DNA of 62,033 nt from an uncultured Rhodospirillales bacterium (GTDB lineage Bacteria; Pseudomonadota; Alphaproteobacteria; ATCC43930; CGMCC-115725). The number at the start of each line of letters is the position of its first letter. The first letter of the stretch is position 1. The stretch is taken from assembly GCA_903822185.1 (NCBI GenBank), contig CAIJOA010000043.1, forward strand, positions 1-62,033, written 5' to 3'. The position numbers and the translations under genes are program-made. The notes under the pieces were generated by a model. It saw only the letters and a list, made by a program, of their open reading frames with translations. It ran no database searches and was not told the DNA's origin. Below, piece after piece: positions 1-9,012 of this stretch.

Positions 1-990
1 GAAGCCTTGCATATCGGCCAGAGCGTGAAGGTTCAGGTCATCCGCTTCAATGCAGAGACACAGCGCATCTCGCTGGGCATGAAGCAGCTTGAGGCCGATC
101 CGTGGGAAGGCGTCGAGCTGAAATACCCGGCCAACGCCCGCTTCCGCGGCCGCGTGACCAACATCACCGACTACGGCGCGTTCGTCGAGCTGGAGCCCGG
201 TGTCGAAGGCCTCGTGCACGTCTCGGAAATGAGCTGGACCAAAAAGAACGTCCATCCCGGCAAGATCGTTTCGACCAGCCAGGAAGTCGAAGTTCAGGTT
301 CTCGACGTCGATCCGCAGAAGCGCCGCATCAGCTTGGGTCTCAAGCAGTGCATGACCAATCCGTGGGAAGAGTTCGTCGAGAAGAGCCCGGTCGGCACCG
401 AGCTCGAAGGCGAGATCAAGAACATCACCGAATTCGGTCTGTTCGTGGGCTTGGCCGGCGATATCGACGGCATGGTTCATCTGTCCGACCTCGACTGGAA
501 GAAGCCCGGCGAGCAGGCGATCAACGACTACAAAAAAGGCGACATGGTTAAGGTTCGCGTTCTCGACGTCGATGTCGAGAAAGAGCGCATCAGCCTTGGC
601 GTGAAGCAGCTCGAGGCCGATCCGCTCGAGGGCAGCGCCGCCGCCGTGAAGAAGGGCGAAGTCGTCACCTGCACCGTGACGGCGATCACCGAAGGCGGCC
701 TCGAAGTCGAGCTCGCGGGCGGTTTCCCCGGCTTCATCCGCAAGTCCGAGCTGTCGCGTGACCGTGCCGAGCAACGCCCCGACCGCTTCGCGGTTGGCGA
801 AAAGCTCGATGCGAAGATCACCACCTTCGACCGCGCGAGCCGCAAGGCGACCGTGTCGATCAAAGCGAAGGAAGTGGACGAAGAGAAAGAGGCGATGGCC
901 GAGTTCGGTTCGTCCGACAGCGGCGCAAGCCTTGGCGACATCCTGGGTGCGGCCCTGCGCGGTCGCGAAAAGGACGACAAGAGCGAATAA
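1..990 (+). CDS. rpsA: 30S ribosomal protein S1, C-terminal part (5' end outside window)
   Basis: This is the 3' part of the gene for ribosomal protein S1, which binds mRNA on the 30S subunit and helps initiation on structured leaders. The frame is open from base 1, so the true start lies upstream. About 330 residues are present: the tail of one S1 OB-fold repeat and then three full repeats, at about residues 40-107, 127-195 and 215-285 of the visible part. Each full unit carries a version of the 'G.V..I..YGAFV.L..G.EGLVH.SE' signature and the first ones end with 'RISLG.KQ'. The last repeat is the most diverged. An acidic, Ser/Gly-rich tail ends the protein. The ihfB gene follows, as is common in proteobacteria. 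Confidence 0.97.
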   Translation, partial: EALHIGQSVKVQVIRFNAETQRISLGMKQLEADPWEGVELKYPANARFRGRVTNITDYGAFVELEPGVEGLVHVSEMSWTKKNVHPGKIVSTSQEVEVQVLDVDPQKRRISLGLKQCMTNPWEEFVEKSPVGTELEGEIKNITEFGLFVGLAGDIDGMVHLSDLDWKKPGEQAINDYKKGDMVKVRVLDVDVEKERISLGVKQLEADPLEGSAAAVKKGEVVTCTVTAITEGGLEVELAGGFPGFIRKSELSRDRAEQRPDRFAVGEKLDAKITTFDRASRKATVSIKAKEVDEEKEAMAEFGSSDSGASLGDILGAALRGREKDDKSE

Positions 991-1107
991 CGACGCCAAC
1001 AGGCAACCCGCACGCGGCAATAACGACGCCGCGTGCGGGCGCGCTTGACGGTTCAAGATCGGTTTGGCACCCTAAGCCACGACGAGAGCAGGGAAAGAAT
1101 AGCGGCC

Positions 1108-1395
1108 ATGACCAAATCTGAGCTCATTCAGCAACTGGCCGAACGCAATCCCCATCTCTATCAGCGCGACGTCGAGCGCATCGTCACCACCATTTTCGAT
1201 GAGATTTCCAACGCCCTGTCGCGCGGCGACCGTGTCGAGTTGCGCGGTTTCGGCGCCTTTTCGGTAAAGCGTCGCGAAGCCCGCCAAGGCCGCAACCCGC
1301 GCACGGGCGAGAGCGTGAAAGTCGGCGAGAAACACATACCGTTCTTCAAGACCGGTAAGGAAATGCGCGCCCGTCTCAACGACAGCGCGAACTGA
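1108..1395 (+). CDS. ihfB: Integration host factor subunit beta
   Basis: The product is a 95-residue DNA-bending protein of the HU/IHF family, normally a heterodimer with IhfA that acts in recombination, replication and promoter architecture. The start '[13 protein letters not shown]' is typical of IhfB, and '[10 protein letters not shown]' carries the proline that intercalates in the minor groove. I chose the ATG at 1108 because a purine-rich ribosome site (gggaaag, 1091-1097) lies upstream and because the extra 25 residues from the GTG at 1033 look unlike the family. The gene lies directly after rpsA. Confidence 0.95.
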   Translation: MTKSELIQQLAERNPHLYQRDVERIVTTIFDEISNALSRGDRVELRGFGAFSVKRREARQGRNPRTGESVKVGEKHIPFFKTGKEMRARLNDSAN

Positions 1396-1414
1396 CCCGC
1401 CGCGCGGGTTCCCG

Positions 1415-1735
1415 ATGAAACTCTTTCACTGGTTCGTCACGGCGCCGCTGGCGCTGATCCTTATCCTGTTCGCGGTATCCAATCGCGCCGACATCGTCCT
1501 CTATTTCTGGCCGCTGCCGCTGGCGCTCAACACCTCGCTGTGGATCGTGGTGATGGTGGCCCTGCTGATCGGCTTCCTCATCGGCGAGTTCGTCGCCTGG
1601 ATCAACGGCCATCACTGGCGTCGCCAGGCCCGCCAAAAAACCCGCCGGATCGAGGAATTGGAGCGGCAATTGGCCGCCCAGACTGCCGCGCAACAGCAGC
1701 CCAAAGAAGCCGCACGCGATCTCGCTTTACGCTAA
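1415..1735 (+). CDS. LapA-like (DUF1049) inner-membrane protein
   Basis: The product has 106 residues and two membrane segments, at about residues 8-24 and 41-62, followed by a basic, coiled-coil-like tail rich in Arg, Glu and Gln ('RRIEELERQLAAQ'). This is the architecture of the LapA/DUF1049 family, whose enterobacterial members work with LapB in lipopolysaccharide assembly control. No LapB-like TPR gene is seen next to it, so a role in LPS control is inference. It starts 19 bases after ihfB and is probably cotranscribed. Confidence 0.8.
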   Translation: MKLFHWFVTAPLALILILFAVSNRADIVLYFWPLPLALNTSLWIVVMVALLIGFLIGEFVAWINGHHWRRQARQKTRRIEELERQLAAQTAAQQQPKEAARDLALR

Positions 1736-1748
1736 GCCGCCGATGTAA

Positions 1749-1816
1749 CCCCCTCACCCTCCCGCTGACGCGGGTCCCTCCCTCTCCCCGGCGGGGAGAG
1801 GGTTAGGGTGAGGGGG
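1749..1816. repeat. Intergenic palindromic repeat
   Basis: The two ends are complementary: 'ccccctcaccct' on the left pairs with 'agggtgaggggg' on the right. An inner arm 'cctctccccg' pairs with 'cggggagagg'. The element fills the gap between the LapA-like gene and the ornithine-cyclodeaminase-like gene and could fold into a long hairpin in RNA from either strand. Elements of this look are dispersed in many alphaproteobacterial genomes. There is no U-tract, so a terminator role is unproven. Confidence 0.75.
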
Positions 1817-1889
1817 CCGCGATCATCGATACAAGCGACTTCCTACCAACTTCATTGACGGCAATGGTGCGGCGCGGTACTTCGCCCTG

Positions 1890-2852
1890 ATGCGCGTTCT
1901 CGGCTACAACGAAACGATTGCGGCGCTCGAGTTTCCGCCCTTGGTCGAGGCGCTGCGACAAGCGTTTCGCAATGGTCCCGAGGGCATCGAGACGCCGGTG
2001 GCCGAAGTTCATCGCATTCCGGTGCCGAACGAGCCCGCCGGGTCGCTGATCCTGTTGGCCGCCGCCCAGCCCGGCAAGCAATTCGGCATCAAGATCGTCA
2101 CCGGTTTCCCTGGCAACGCCGCCAGGCAAAAGCCGGTGCGCATGGGATCATATCTGCTGTGCGACGGGCGAACCGGCGAGCATCTGGCCCTCTTCGACGG
2201 CCCCGCCCTGACCGCGCGCCGCACTGCCGCTGCCTCGGCCCTCGCCGCAAGCTATCTCGCCCGCGCCGACAGCGAGCGGATGCTGATGATCGGCACCGGC
2301 GCCCTGGCGTCGCACATGATCGCCGCCCATGCCAGCGTCCGGCCAATCCACAATGTCCTCGTCTGGGGCCGCGATCACGACAAGGCGAAGCGGCTGGCGA
2401 AACGTCTCGACCGGCGCAATCTCAAAGTCGAAGCCGCCACCGATCTGGAAAAAGCGGTGCGCGGCGCGCATGTCATCTGCTGCGCCACGTCAGCGCACGA
2501 ACCGATCCTCAAAGGGGAATGGCTGCCCGAGGGTGTCCATATCGATTTGGTCGGCGGACGCACGCCGCAGATGCGCGAGGCCGACGACGACGTGATGACC
2601 AAGTCCCGCATCTTTGTCGATACGCGCGAGGCTGCTGAAACCCAGGCCGGCGACATCGTCGTGCCGATGGAGTCGGGCGTTATCACGTCGTTCGACATCG
2701 CCGGCGATCTGTTCGAGCTGACACGCGGCGACAAAGCCGGACGCCGCTTCAACAACCAAATTACGCTGTTCAAATCGGTCGGGCATTCACTGGAAGACCT
2801 GGCCGGCGCGCAGGTCGCGCTCGACAATGTCGTCAACGGACAAACGATCTAA
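1890..2852 (+). CDS. Ornithine cyclodeaminase / mu-crystallin family protein
   Basis: The product has 320 residues and the full fold of the ornithine cyclodeaminase/mu-crystallin family, whose members include ornithine cyclodeaminase, alanine dehydrogenase and cyclic imino-acid reductases. The NAD(P)-binding glycine motif 'MIGTGALASHMIAA' is at about residues 132-145, preceded by the conserved 'LTARRTAAASALAA'. The substrate cannot be told from sequence. The stop overlaps the start of pyrF by one base (TAATG), so the two are translationally coupled. I used the ATG at 1890, which gives a family-typical length. Confidence 0.88.
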   Translation: MRVLGYNETIAALEFPPLVEALRQAFRNGPEGIETPVAEVHRIPVPNEPAGSLILLAAAQPGKQFGIKIVTGFPGNAARQKPVRMGSYLLCDGRTGEHLALFDGPALTARRTAAASALAASYLARADSERMLMIGTGALASHMIAAHASVRPIHNVLVWGRDHDKAKRLAKRLDRRNLKVEAATDLEKAVRGAHVICCATSAHEPILKGEWLPEGVHIDLVGGRTPQMREADDDVMTKSRIFVDTREAAETQAGDIVVPMESGVITSFDIAGDLFELTRGDKAGRRFNNQITLFKSVGHSLEDLAGAQVALDNVVNGQTI

Positions 2853-3538
2853 TGAATCACAATCCTATTCTTGTCGCCATCGACACCCCCGAGATCGCGC
2901 AAGCACGCCGCCTCATCGCCGCGACTGCGTCGTCGGTCGGCGGCGTGAAGCTGGGCCTCGAATTTTTCGTCGCGCATGGCCCCGCTGGAATCAAGGAAGC
3001 CGCTGCGGGACAGCCGAATCTGTTCCTCGATTTGAAGCTGCATGACATCCCGAACACGGTGGCAGGCGCGGTCAAATCGGCCTTGCCGCTCGACCCGCTG
3101 CTGATGACGATCCATTGCACGGGCGGCCCGGCGATGATGAAGGCCGCCGCCGAAGCGCGCGGCAACGCGCGGACAAAAATTCTCGGCGTCACCATCCTCA
3201 CCAGCCTCGACGATAGCGATCTAGCCGCGACAGGACAGAACGGCCCGGTTGCGACGCAGGTGGTGCGATTGGCAAAACTGGCTCAGGCGAGCGGCATCGA
3301 CGGCATCGTCTGTTCGCCGCAAGAGGTCGCGCTGATCCGCGAAGCTTGCGGCCCGAAATTCCTGCTGGTCGTGCCGGGCATCCGTCCGGCGGGCGCCGCG
3401 ATCGGCGATCAGAAGCGCGTGCAGACGCCGCGCAGTGCGGTGGAGGCGGGGGCCGATTACCTCGTCATCGGCCGGCCGATCACCGAAGCGCCCGATCCCG
3501 CCGCCGCCGCCAAAGCCATCCTGACCGAGTTGTCATGA
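2852..3538 (+). CDS. pyrF: Orotidine 5'-phosphate decarboxylase
   Basis: The enzyme converts OMP to UMP in the last step of pyrimidine synthesis. The product has 228 residues and a TIM-barrel pattern. It shows the signature '[14 protein letters not shown]' near residues 57-70, holding the catalytic Lys and Asp. The phosphate-binding region 'VVPGIRPAG' and the C-terminal '[11 protein letters not shown]' are also present. The start overlaps the preceding stop by one base, and the stop overlaps the start of trpF (ATGA). Confidence 0.97.
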   Translation: MNHNPILVAIDTPEIAQARRLIAATASSVGGVKLGLEFFVAHGPAGIKEAAAGQPNLFLDLKLHDIPNTVAGAVKSALPLDPLLMTIHCTGGPAMMKAAAEARGNARTKILGVTILTSLDDSDLAATGQNGPVATQVVRLAKLAQASGIDGIVCSPQEVALIREACGPKFLLVVPGIRPAGAAIGDQKRVQTPRSAVEAGADYLVIGRPITEAPDPAAAAKAILTELS

Positions 3539-4176
3539 GTGTCGATGTCAAGATTTGCGGCCTGACCACCGCCGAAGCCGTCGCCGCAACGGCGGCGGGC
3601 GGCGCGAAGTTTGCCGGGTTCGTGTTCTATCCGCCCAGCCCGCGCGATCTGAGCATCGAGAAAGCCGTCGCGCTGGTAAAGGGCGTGCCGCCGGGTATCA
3701 CCCGCGTCGGTGTCTTCGTCGATCCGGACGACGCCAAGATCGAGCAAATTCTGGCCAAGGTGCCGCTGGACCTGTTGCAGTTCCACGGCCAGGAAACGCC
3801 CGACCGGCTGGCCGAGATAAAACAGCGCTTCAAGTGCAAGGTGATGAAGGCGATCAAGGTCGCCGCCGAAGTCGACCTTCAGGCCGCCAAGACCTATTTC
3901 CGGGTCGCCGACTGGCTGATGTTCGACGCCAAGGCGACCTTCAACGGCGCCCTACCGGGCGGCAACGCCTTGTCCTTCGACTGGAAGCTGCTGCGCGAGA
4001 AGAATTGGCCGCTGCCCTGGATGCTGTCGGGCGGGCTGACCCTCGAGAACATGGCCGAGGCGGCGACGATTACCCAGGCGACCGTGCTGGACGTTTCCTC
4101 GGGCGTCGAGCGCAAGCCCGGCGAGAAGGACCCCGTCAAAGTGCGGGCCTTCCTGGCGCGGGCGCAGCAACTCTAG
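3535..4176 (+). CDS. trpF: Phosphoribosylanthranilate isomerase
   Basis: The enzyme isomerises phosphoribosylanthranilate to CdRP in tryptophan synthesis. The product has 213 residues. The N-terminal '[11 protein letters not shown]' carries the general-base Cys, and 'GVFVDPDD', 'LLQFHGQE' and '[10 protein letters not shown]' follow in family order. I chose the ATG at 3535 because it overlaps the pyrF stop by four bases and gives the normal start. The longer reading from 3346 is a shadow of pyrF. Confidence 0.96.
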   Translation: MSVDVKICGLTTAEAVAATAAGGAKFAGFVFYPPSPRDLSIEKAVALVKGVPPGITRVGVFVDPDDAKIEQILAKVPLDLLQFHGQETPDRLAEIKQRFKCKVMKAIKVAAEVDLQAAKTYFRVADWLMFDAKATFNGALPGGNALSFDWKLLREKNWPLPWMLSGGLTLENMAEAATITQATVLDVSSGVERKPGEKDPVKVRAFLARAQQL

Positions 4177-4232
4177 TCCGGCCCCTCTCGTCCAGTTTGA
4201 GTGCGCCGGCTTTTCCCGGTAAGATCACGCGC

Positions 4233-5444
4233 ATGTCATCACCCAACACCTATCGTTCCGGCCCCAACGAGCGCGGGCTTTTCGGCCTGTTCGGCGGGCG
4301 TTTCGTCGCCGAGACGCTGATGCCCCTGATCCTTCAGGTCGAAGAGGCCTATGACGCGGCCAAACGCGACCCGTCCTTCGCCAAGGACATGGCCTATTAC
4401 TTCGAGCATTACGTCGGCCGGCCATCGCCGCTTTATTTCGCCCAGCGCACCACCGAGGAATTCGGCGGCGCGAAGGTCTATCTGAAGCGCGAAGACCTCA
4501 ATCACACCGGCGCACACAAGATCAACAACACGATCGGCCAGATCCTGCTGGCGCGCCGCATGGGCAAGCGCCGCATCATCGCCGAGACCGGCGCGGGTCA
4601 GCACGGCGTCGCCACCGCCACCGTCTGTGCGCTCTTTAACATTCCTTGCGTTGTCTATATGGGCGCAACCGATATCGAGCGGCAGAAGCCGAACGTCTTC
4701 CGCATGCGGTTGCTCGGTGCCGAGGTGCGTTCGGTTCATTCCGGCACCGCGACCCTCAAAGACGCGATGAACGATGCGCTGCGCGATTGGGTCGCCAATG
4801 TCGAAGACACCTATTATCTGATCGGCACCGTCGCCGGCCCGCATCCTTATCCGGCCATGGTGCGCGATTTCCAGAACGTCATCGGCGACGAAACCAAGAA
4901 GCAGATGCAGAAGGCCGAAGGCCGTCTGCCCGACACGCTGGTCGCGGCGATTGGCGGCGGCTCCAATGCGATGGGTCTGTTCCATCCATTCCTCGACGAT
5001 CCGAGCGTCAAGATGATCGGCGTCGAAGCGGCGGGCCACGGCATTTCAACCGGCAAGCATGCGGCCTCCCTCAACGGCGGATTGCCCGGCGTGCTGCACG
5101 GCAATCGGACCTATCTGTTACAGACACCTGACGGCCAGATCATCGACGCCCATTCGATTTCGGCGGGACTCGATTATCCCGGCATCGGACCCGAACATGC
5201 GTGGCTGTTCGACAGTAAGCGCGTCGATTACGTCGCCATCACCGACGACGAAGCATTGGAAGCGTTCCATCTGCTGACACGGCTCGAAGGCATCATTCCC
5301 GCGCTGGAATCGGCACATGCACTGGCGCATGTCAAAAAGATCGCGCCGCATCTGCCGAAGGATCATCTGATCGTCGCGAACCTGTCGGGACGTGGCGACA
5401 AGGACATCAATACCGTCGCCGCGTTGCAGGGCATTCAACTGTGA
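4233..5444 (+). CDS. trpB: Tryptophan synthase beta chain
   Basis: The PLP enzyme condenses indole with serine in the alpha2-beta2 complex. The product has 403 residues, the usual length. '[13 protein letters not shown]' carries the PLP lysine, '[12 protein letters not shown]' carries the catalytic Glu region, and '[13 protein letters not shown]' is the phosphate-binding loop. The start '[18 protein letters not shown]' is typical of the alphaproteobacterial form. The gap after trpF is 56 bases and the gene overlaps trpA by four bases. Confidence 0.98.
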   Translation: MSSPNTYRSGPNERGLFGLFGGRFVAETLMPLILQVEEAYDAAKRDPSFAKDMAYYFEHYVGRPSPLYFAQRTTEEFGGAKVYLKREDLNHTGAHKINNTIGQILLARRMGKRRIIAETGAGQHGVATATVCALFNIPCVVYMGATDIERQKPNVFRMRLLGAEVRSVHSGTATLKDAMNDALRDWVANVEDTYYLIGTVAGPHPYPAMVRDFQNVIGDETKKQMQKAEGRLPDTLVAAIGGGSNAMGLFHPFLDDPSVKMIGVEAAGHGISTGKHAASLNGGLPGVLHGNRTYLLQTPDGQIIDAHSISAGLDYPGIGPEHAWLFDSKRVDYVAITDDEALEAFHLLTRLEGIIPALESAHALAHVKKIAPHLPKDHLIVANLSGRGDKDINTVAALQGIQL

Positions 5445-6265
5445 GCCGCATCGAAGAACGCTTCGCCGCGCTAAAGCGCGAAGGGCGCGCCGGGCTCGTC
5501 ACCTATTTCACCTGCGGCGATCCCGATGCGGAAAGCTTCGCGCGTATTCTAGAGGGCCTACCGGAAGCCGGCGCCGATGTGATCGAAGTCGGCATTCCGT
5601 TTTCCGATCCGATGGCCGATGGCCCAGCGATCCAAGCCGCTAGCCTGCGTGCTCTCCGCGCCGGCATGAATTTGAAGACCGTCCTCGCAATCACTAAAAC
5701 ATTCCGCACCAAGGACGACACAACGCCGATCGTGCTGATGGGTTACTACAACCCGATCTACAGCTATGGCGTCGATCGTTTTCTGGTCGATGCGAAAGCC
5801 GCCGGTGTCGATGGCCTGATCGTCGTCGATCTACCACCCGAGCATGACGACGAGTTGTGCCTGCCGGCGCAAAAGGTCGGCATCGATTTCATCCGTCTCG
5901 CCACGCCGACCACCGACGACAAGCGCCTGCCCAAGGTTCTATCGAACACCACCGGCTTTCTGTATTACGTCGCCGTCGCCGGCGTGACCGGGACGAAATC
6001 CGCCGCTGCCGGTGCGATCGACACCGCCGTCACCCGGCTGAAGAAACACACCAAGCTGCCGGTGGCTGTCGGGTTCGGCATCCGCACACCGGAACAAGCG
6101 GCAGCAGTCGCACGCGTCGCCGATGCGGCCGTGGTCGGCTCCGCCCTGGTCGAACGCGTCGCATTGTCCCTCGATAAAGACGATAAGGCGAAACCCGATC
6201 TCGTCTCCGCTGTTCTCGATGATGTCCACGCCTTAAGCCGCGGCGTAAAAGGAGCGCGCGCATGA
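5441..6265 (+). CDS. trpA: Tryptophan synthase alpha chain
   Basis: The enzyme cleaves indole-3-glycerol phosphate and channels indole to TrpB. The product has 274 residues. The general acid/base Glu lies in '[16 protein letters not shown]', which also holds the substrate-binding Asp. '[11 protein letters not shown]' and '[11 protein letters not shown]' are family motifs. It starts at GTG 5441, overlapping the trpB stop (GTGA), and its stop overlaps the accD start (ATGA), so trpB, trpA and accD are coupled. Confidence 0.97.
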   Translation: MSRIEERFAALKREGRAGLVTYFTCGDPDAESFARILEGLPEAGADVIEVGIPFSDPMADGPAIQAASLRALRAGMNLKTVLAITKTFRTKDDTTPIVLMGYYNPIYSYGVDRFLVDAKAAGVDGLIVVDLPPEHDDELCLPAQKVGIDFIRLATPTTDDKRLPKVLSNTTGFLYYVAVAGVTGTKSAAAGAIDTAVTRLKKHTKLPVAVGFGIRTPEQAAAVARVADAAVVGSALVERVALSLDKDDKAKPDLVSAVLDDVHALSRGVKGARA

Positions 6266-7161
6266 GCTGGCTGACCAACGTCGTCCTGCCGAAGATCCGT
6301 GCCGTCGTCACGACGACGACGACCAAGAAGGAAATCCCCGACAATCTTTGGCAGAAATGCCCGAACTGCGGCCAGATGCTGTTCAGCCGCGACCTTGACG
6401 CCAATCTTCACGTCTGCGGCACCTGCGGCTTTCATCTGCGGATGAATCCGACGCAGCGCATGAAGTTGCTGTTCGACGACGGCGTCTTCACGACGATCGA
6501 GCTGCCGAAGCCGATCAGCGATCCGCTGAAATTCCGCGACACCAAGCGCTATAGCGACCGGCTGAAAGACGCCCACGCCAAAAGCGGCGGACCGTCACGC
6601 GATGCCATCGTCGTCGCGCACGGTGCGATCGGCGCGGTGCCGACGGTCGTCGCCTGTTTCGATTTCGACTTCATGGCCGGATCGATGGGGATCGCGGTCG
6701 GCGACGGTTTGCTGGCCGCCGCGCGGCTTGCCGTCATGCAGGAAGCCGCCTTGGTCGTCGTACCGGCGTCGGGCGGCGCGCGCATGCAGGAAGGCATTCT
6801 GTCTTTGATGCAGATGCCGCGCAGCACCTTGGCGGTCGAGATGGTGAAGGAAGCGGGGCTGCCCTACATCGTCTTGCTGACTCATCCGACGACGGGCGGC
6901 GTCTCGGCATCCTTCGCAATGCTGGGCGACATCACCCTGGCCGAACCCGGCGCGGTGATCGGTTTCGCCGGCGCGCGCGTGATCGAGGAAACCATCCGCG
7001 AGAAATTGCCCGAAGGATTCCAGCGCGCCGAATATCTGCTGGAACACGGCATGGTCGATATCGTCTTGCCGCGTAAGGATTTGAAAGAGACGCTGGCCCG
7101 TCTGATCCGCCTGCTGTTGAGCCCGGCCCCGAGCAAGACCCTGGTACGGACCGCATCCTGA
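6262..7161 (+). CDS. accD: Acetyl-CoA carboxylase carboxyltransferase subunit beta
   Basis: This is one half of the carboxyltransferase that makes malonyl-CoA for fatty-acid synthesis. The product has 299 residues and an N-terminal four-cysteine zinc ribbon (Cys33, Cys36, Cys52, Cys55). The crotonase-like carboxyltransferase domain follows, with 'SGGARMQEG' and '[14 protein letters not shown]'. The gene overlaps trpA by four bases, and its stop TGA (7159-7161) lies inside the proposed CTG start of folC. trpFBA-accD-folC is a conserved alphaproteobacterial run. Confidence 0.98.
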   Translation: MSWLTNVVLPKIRAVVTTTTTKKEIPDNLWQKCPNCGQMLFSRDLDANLHVCGTCGFHLRMNPTQRMKLLFDDGVFTTIELPKPISDPLKFRDTKRYSDRLKDAHAKSGGPSRDAIVVAHGAIGAVPTVVACFDFDFMAGSMGIAVGDGLLAAARLAVMQEAALVVVPASGGARMQEGILSLMQMPRSTLAVEMVKEAGLPYIVLLTHPTTGGVSASFAMLGDITLAEPGAVIGFAGARVIEETIREKLPEGFQRAEYLLEHGMVDIVLPRKDLKETLARLIRLLLSPAPSKTLVRTAS

Positions 7162-8438
7162 ACAGCGACACGATTCTCGCGCGGCTGCTGACGCTTCATC
7201 CGAAGCTTATCGATCTCAGCCTCGACCGCATCGACGGCCTGCTGACCGCGCTCGGCAATCCCGAACGAAGACTGCCGCCGGTCATCCATGTCGCCGGCAC
7301 CAATGGCAAAGGTTCGACCGTCGCCTTTCTGCGCGCCTTCTTCGAGGCAGCCGGCAAGCGCGCCCATGTCTATACTTCGCCGCATCTGGTGCGCTTCGCC
7401 GAACGCATTCGCATCGCCGGCAAATTGGTTGAGGAAAACGCGCTGGTCGCGCTGCTGGAAGAATGCGAGCGCGCCAATGACGGCAAGCCGATGACCTTCT
7501 TCGAAATGACGACGGCCGCGGCCTTTGTCGCCTTCGCCCGCACCCCCGCCGAGATCGCCTTGATCGAGGTCGGGCTGGGCGGCCGGTTCGACGCCACGAA
7601 CATCTTCCCGCATCCCGCCGTAACCGCGATCACACCGGTGTCGATCGACCATCAGCAATTTCTGGGCGATACCGTCGCGCAGATCGCGTTCGAGAAGGCC
7701 GGCATCTTGAAGCCAGGTGTCCCCGGGGTCATCGCACGGCAAGTGCCCGAGGCAATGGCGGTCATCGACGCCCGCGCCAAAGAGATCGGTGCGCCGCTTT
7801 ATCGCCAGGGCATCGAATGGGATGTTCATCGCCGCGAGGATGGCGGCCTGTCGTATCGCGGCACGATCGATCTCGACCTGCCCGCGCCGGGACTGTTGGG
7901 CGCGCATCAATACGGCAATGCCGGCACGGCGCTCGCCTGTCTCGATCGTTTATGGGGCGAGGGTTTTGCGCCTGCGGCGCTTGGCCAAGGATTGCGTGAG
8001 GTCGAATGGCCGGCGCGGTTGCAGCGATTGGATCGCGGTGCTTTGGCGCAGATGATGCCGGCCGGGGCCGAGCTTTGGCTGGATGGCGGTCATAATGCGG
8101 GCGGTGGCGCGGTCCTGGGCGAGGTCGCCCGGACTTGGCACGACAAGCCGCTGCATCTCGTCTTCGGCATGCTGAAAACCCACGACGCCCGGGCTTTCTT
8201 GGCCGGGCTGGCCCCTTATGCCGCGCGGCTGGAAGCGATCGCCATTCCCGGCGAGGAAAACAGTTCGACCGCTGCGGAAACCGCCGAGGCCGCCCGGGAT
8301 ACCGGCCTTTCGGCGACGCCGCAGCCGTCGATCACTGCCGCCGTGACGGCGGCCGCTACACCCGGGGCACGGGTGCTGATCTGCGGCTCGCTTTATCTGG
8401 CCGGAAGGGTCTTGGCGGAGAACGACCGGCGGCCTTAA
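7158..8438 (+). CDS. folC: Folylpolyglutamate synthase / dihydrofolate synthase, probable CTG start
   Basis: This is a Mur-ligase-like enzyme that adds glutamate to dihydropteroate and to folates. The ATP loop 'HVAGTNGKGSTVAF' and the following 'VYTSPHLVRFAERI' are present. The family N-terminus ('LLTLHPKLIDLSLDRI', then 'LGNP') is encoded from 7158, but no in-frame ATG, GTG or TTG occurs between the TAA at 7074 and the P-loop. The first canonical start, GTG at 7389, would delete the P-loop. CTG at 7158 overlaps the accD stop as CTGA, just where neighbouring genes use ATGA or GTGA. It gives a normal length of 426 residues. The gene identity is certain; the start is inferred. Confidence 0.93.
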   Translation: MNSDTILARLLTLHPKLIDLSLDRIDGLLTALGNPERRLPPVIHVAGTNGKGSTVAFLRAFFEAAGKRAHVYTSPHLVRFAERIRIAGKLVEENALVALLEECERANDGKPMTFFEMTTAAAFVAFARTPAEIALIEVGLGGRFDATNIFPHPAVTAITPVSIDHQQFLGDTVAQIAFEKAGILKPGVPGVIARQVPEAMAVIDARAKEIGAPLYRQGIEWDVHRREDGGLSYRGTIDLDLPAPGLLGAHQYGNAGTALACLDRLWGEGFAPAALGQGLREVEWPARLQRLDRGALAQMMPAGAELWLDGGHNAGGGAVLGEVARTWHDKPLHLVFGMLKTHDARAFLAGLAPYAARLEAIAIPGEENSSTAAETAEAARDTGLSATPQPSITAAVTAAATPGARVLICGSLYLAGRVLAENDRRP

Positions 8439-8505
8439 CATGGGCCATCCTGCTCGTCACAAGCCGTTCGAAAGCGGCGGAGCAACGCCCGATGGAGGAA
8501 GCCCG

Positions 8506-9012
8506 ATGCCCGACGCAAGCACCACCACGACCGAGAAAACCGAACCGGCGCTGAAGCTCAAGTTCCTGTCGCACGGAACGCTTGAGTCCCGCGACCTCGC
8601 CTTCTCACGCAAATTCTATGAGGAGTTCCTGGGTCTCGAGGTCGTTCAGACCAGCGATATCTCGATGATGATCCGCCTGGGCGGCAAGCACTGCATCGCC
8701 GTCGTCTTTACCAAGCGCGTCACCGAGATGGGGCTGCTCAATCACAACGGTCTCGACGTCGATACCCAAGAGGAAGTCGATGAGGCGCACCGCGTTACCG
8801 TCGCGCAAGCCGAGACATGGAAGCTGAAAAAGATCACCCAGCCGATCCTGCAGCACGGCACCTACAGTTTTTATTTCTGGGATGCCGACGACAATTGCTG
8901 GGAAATTCTGACCAACTCCCAAGGCGGCTATGACTGGCTGTTCAATTACGGCGACCAGAGCGGCCGCGGCACGCACGACCGCGCGTTCAAGCGGCCGGGC
9001 GTGAAGATGTGA
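8506..9012 (+). CDS. VOC (glyoxalase/bleomycin-resistance fold) family protein
   Basis: The product has 168 residues and one vicinal-oxygen-chelate domain. 'FLSHGTLESRDLAFSRKFYEEFLGLEVV' (split here by the usual H...F.Y...LG pattern), a central 'MGLLNHNGLDV' and a C-terminal 'SFYFWDADDNCWEIL' give His and Glu residues placed as metal ligands. The substrate is unknown. I chose the ATG at 8506 because GGAGGA lies at 8494-8499 and upstream sequence is not family-like. The 3' end overlaps the convergent kinase gene by 26 bases. Confidence 0.85.
   Translation: MPDASTTTTEKTEPALKLKFLSHGTLESRDLAFSRKFYEEFLGLEVVQTSDISMMIRLGGKHCIAVVFTKRVTEMGLLNHNGLDVDTQEEVDEAHRVTVAQAETWKLKKITQPILQHGTYSFYFWDADDNCWEILTNSQGGYDWLFNYGDQSGRGTHDRAFKRPGVKM

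Noticed and set aside
3555-4232. 226-residue N-terminal extension of TrbB
   Set aside because: It is Arg-rich and overlaps trpF in another frame; TrpB begins properly at 4233.
7389-8438. Short FolC from GTG 7389
   Set aside because: It would lack the conserved N-terminus and the ATP-binding P-loop, which are encoded in the same frame just upstream.
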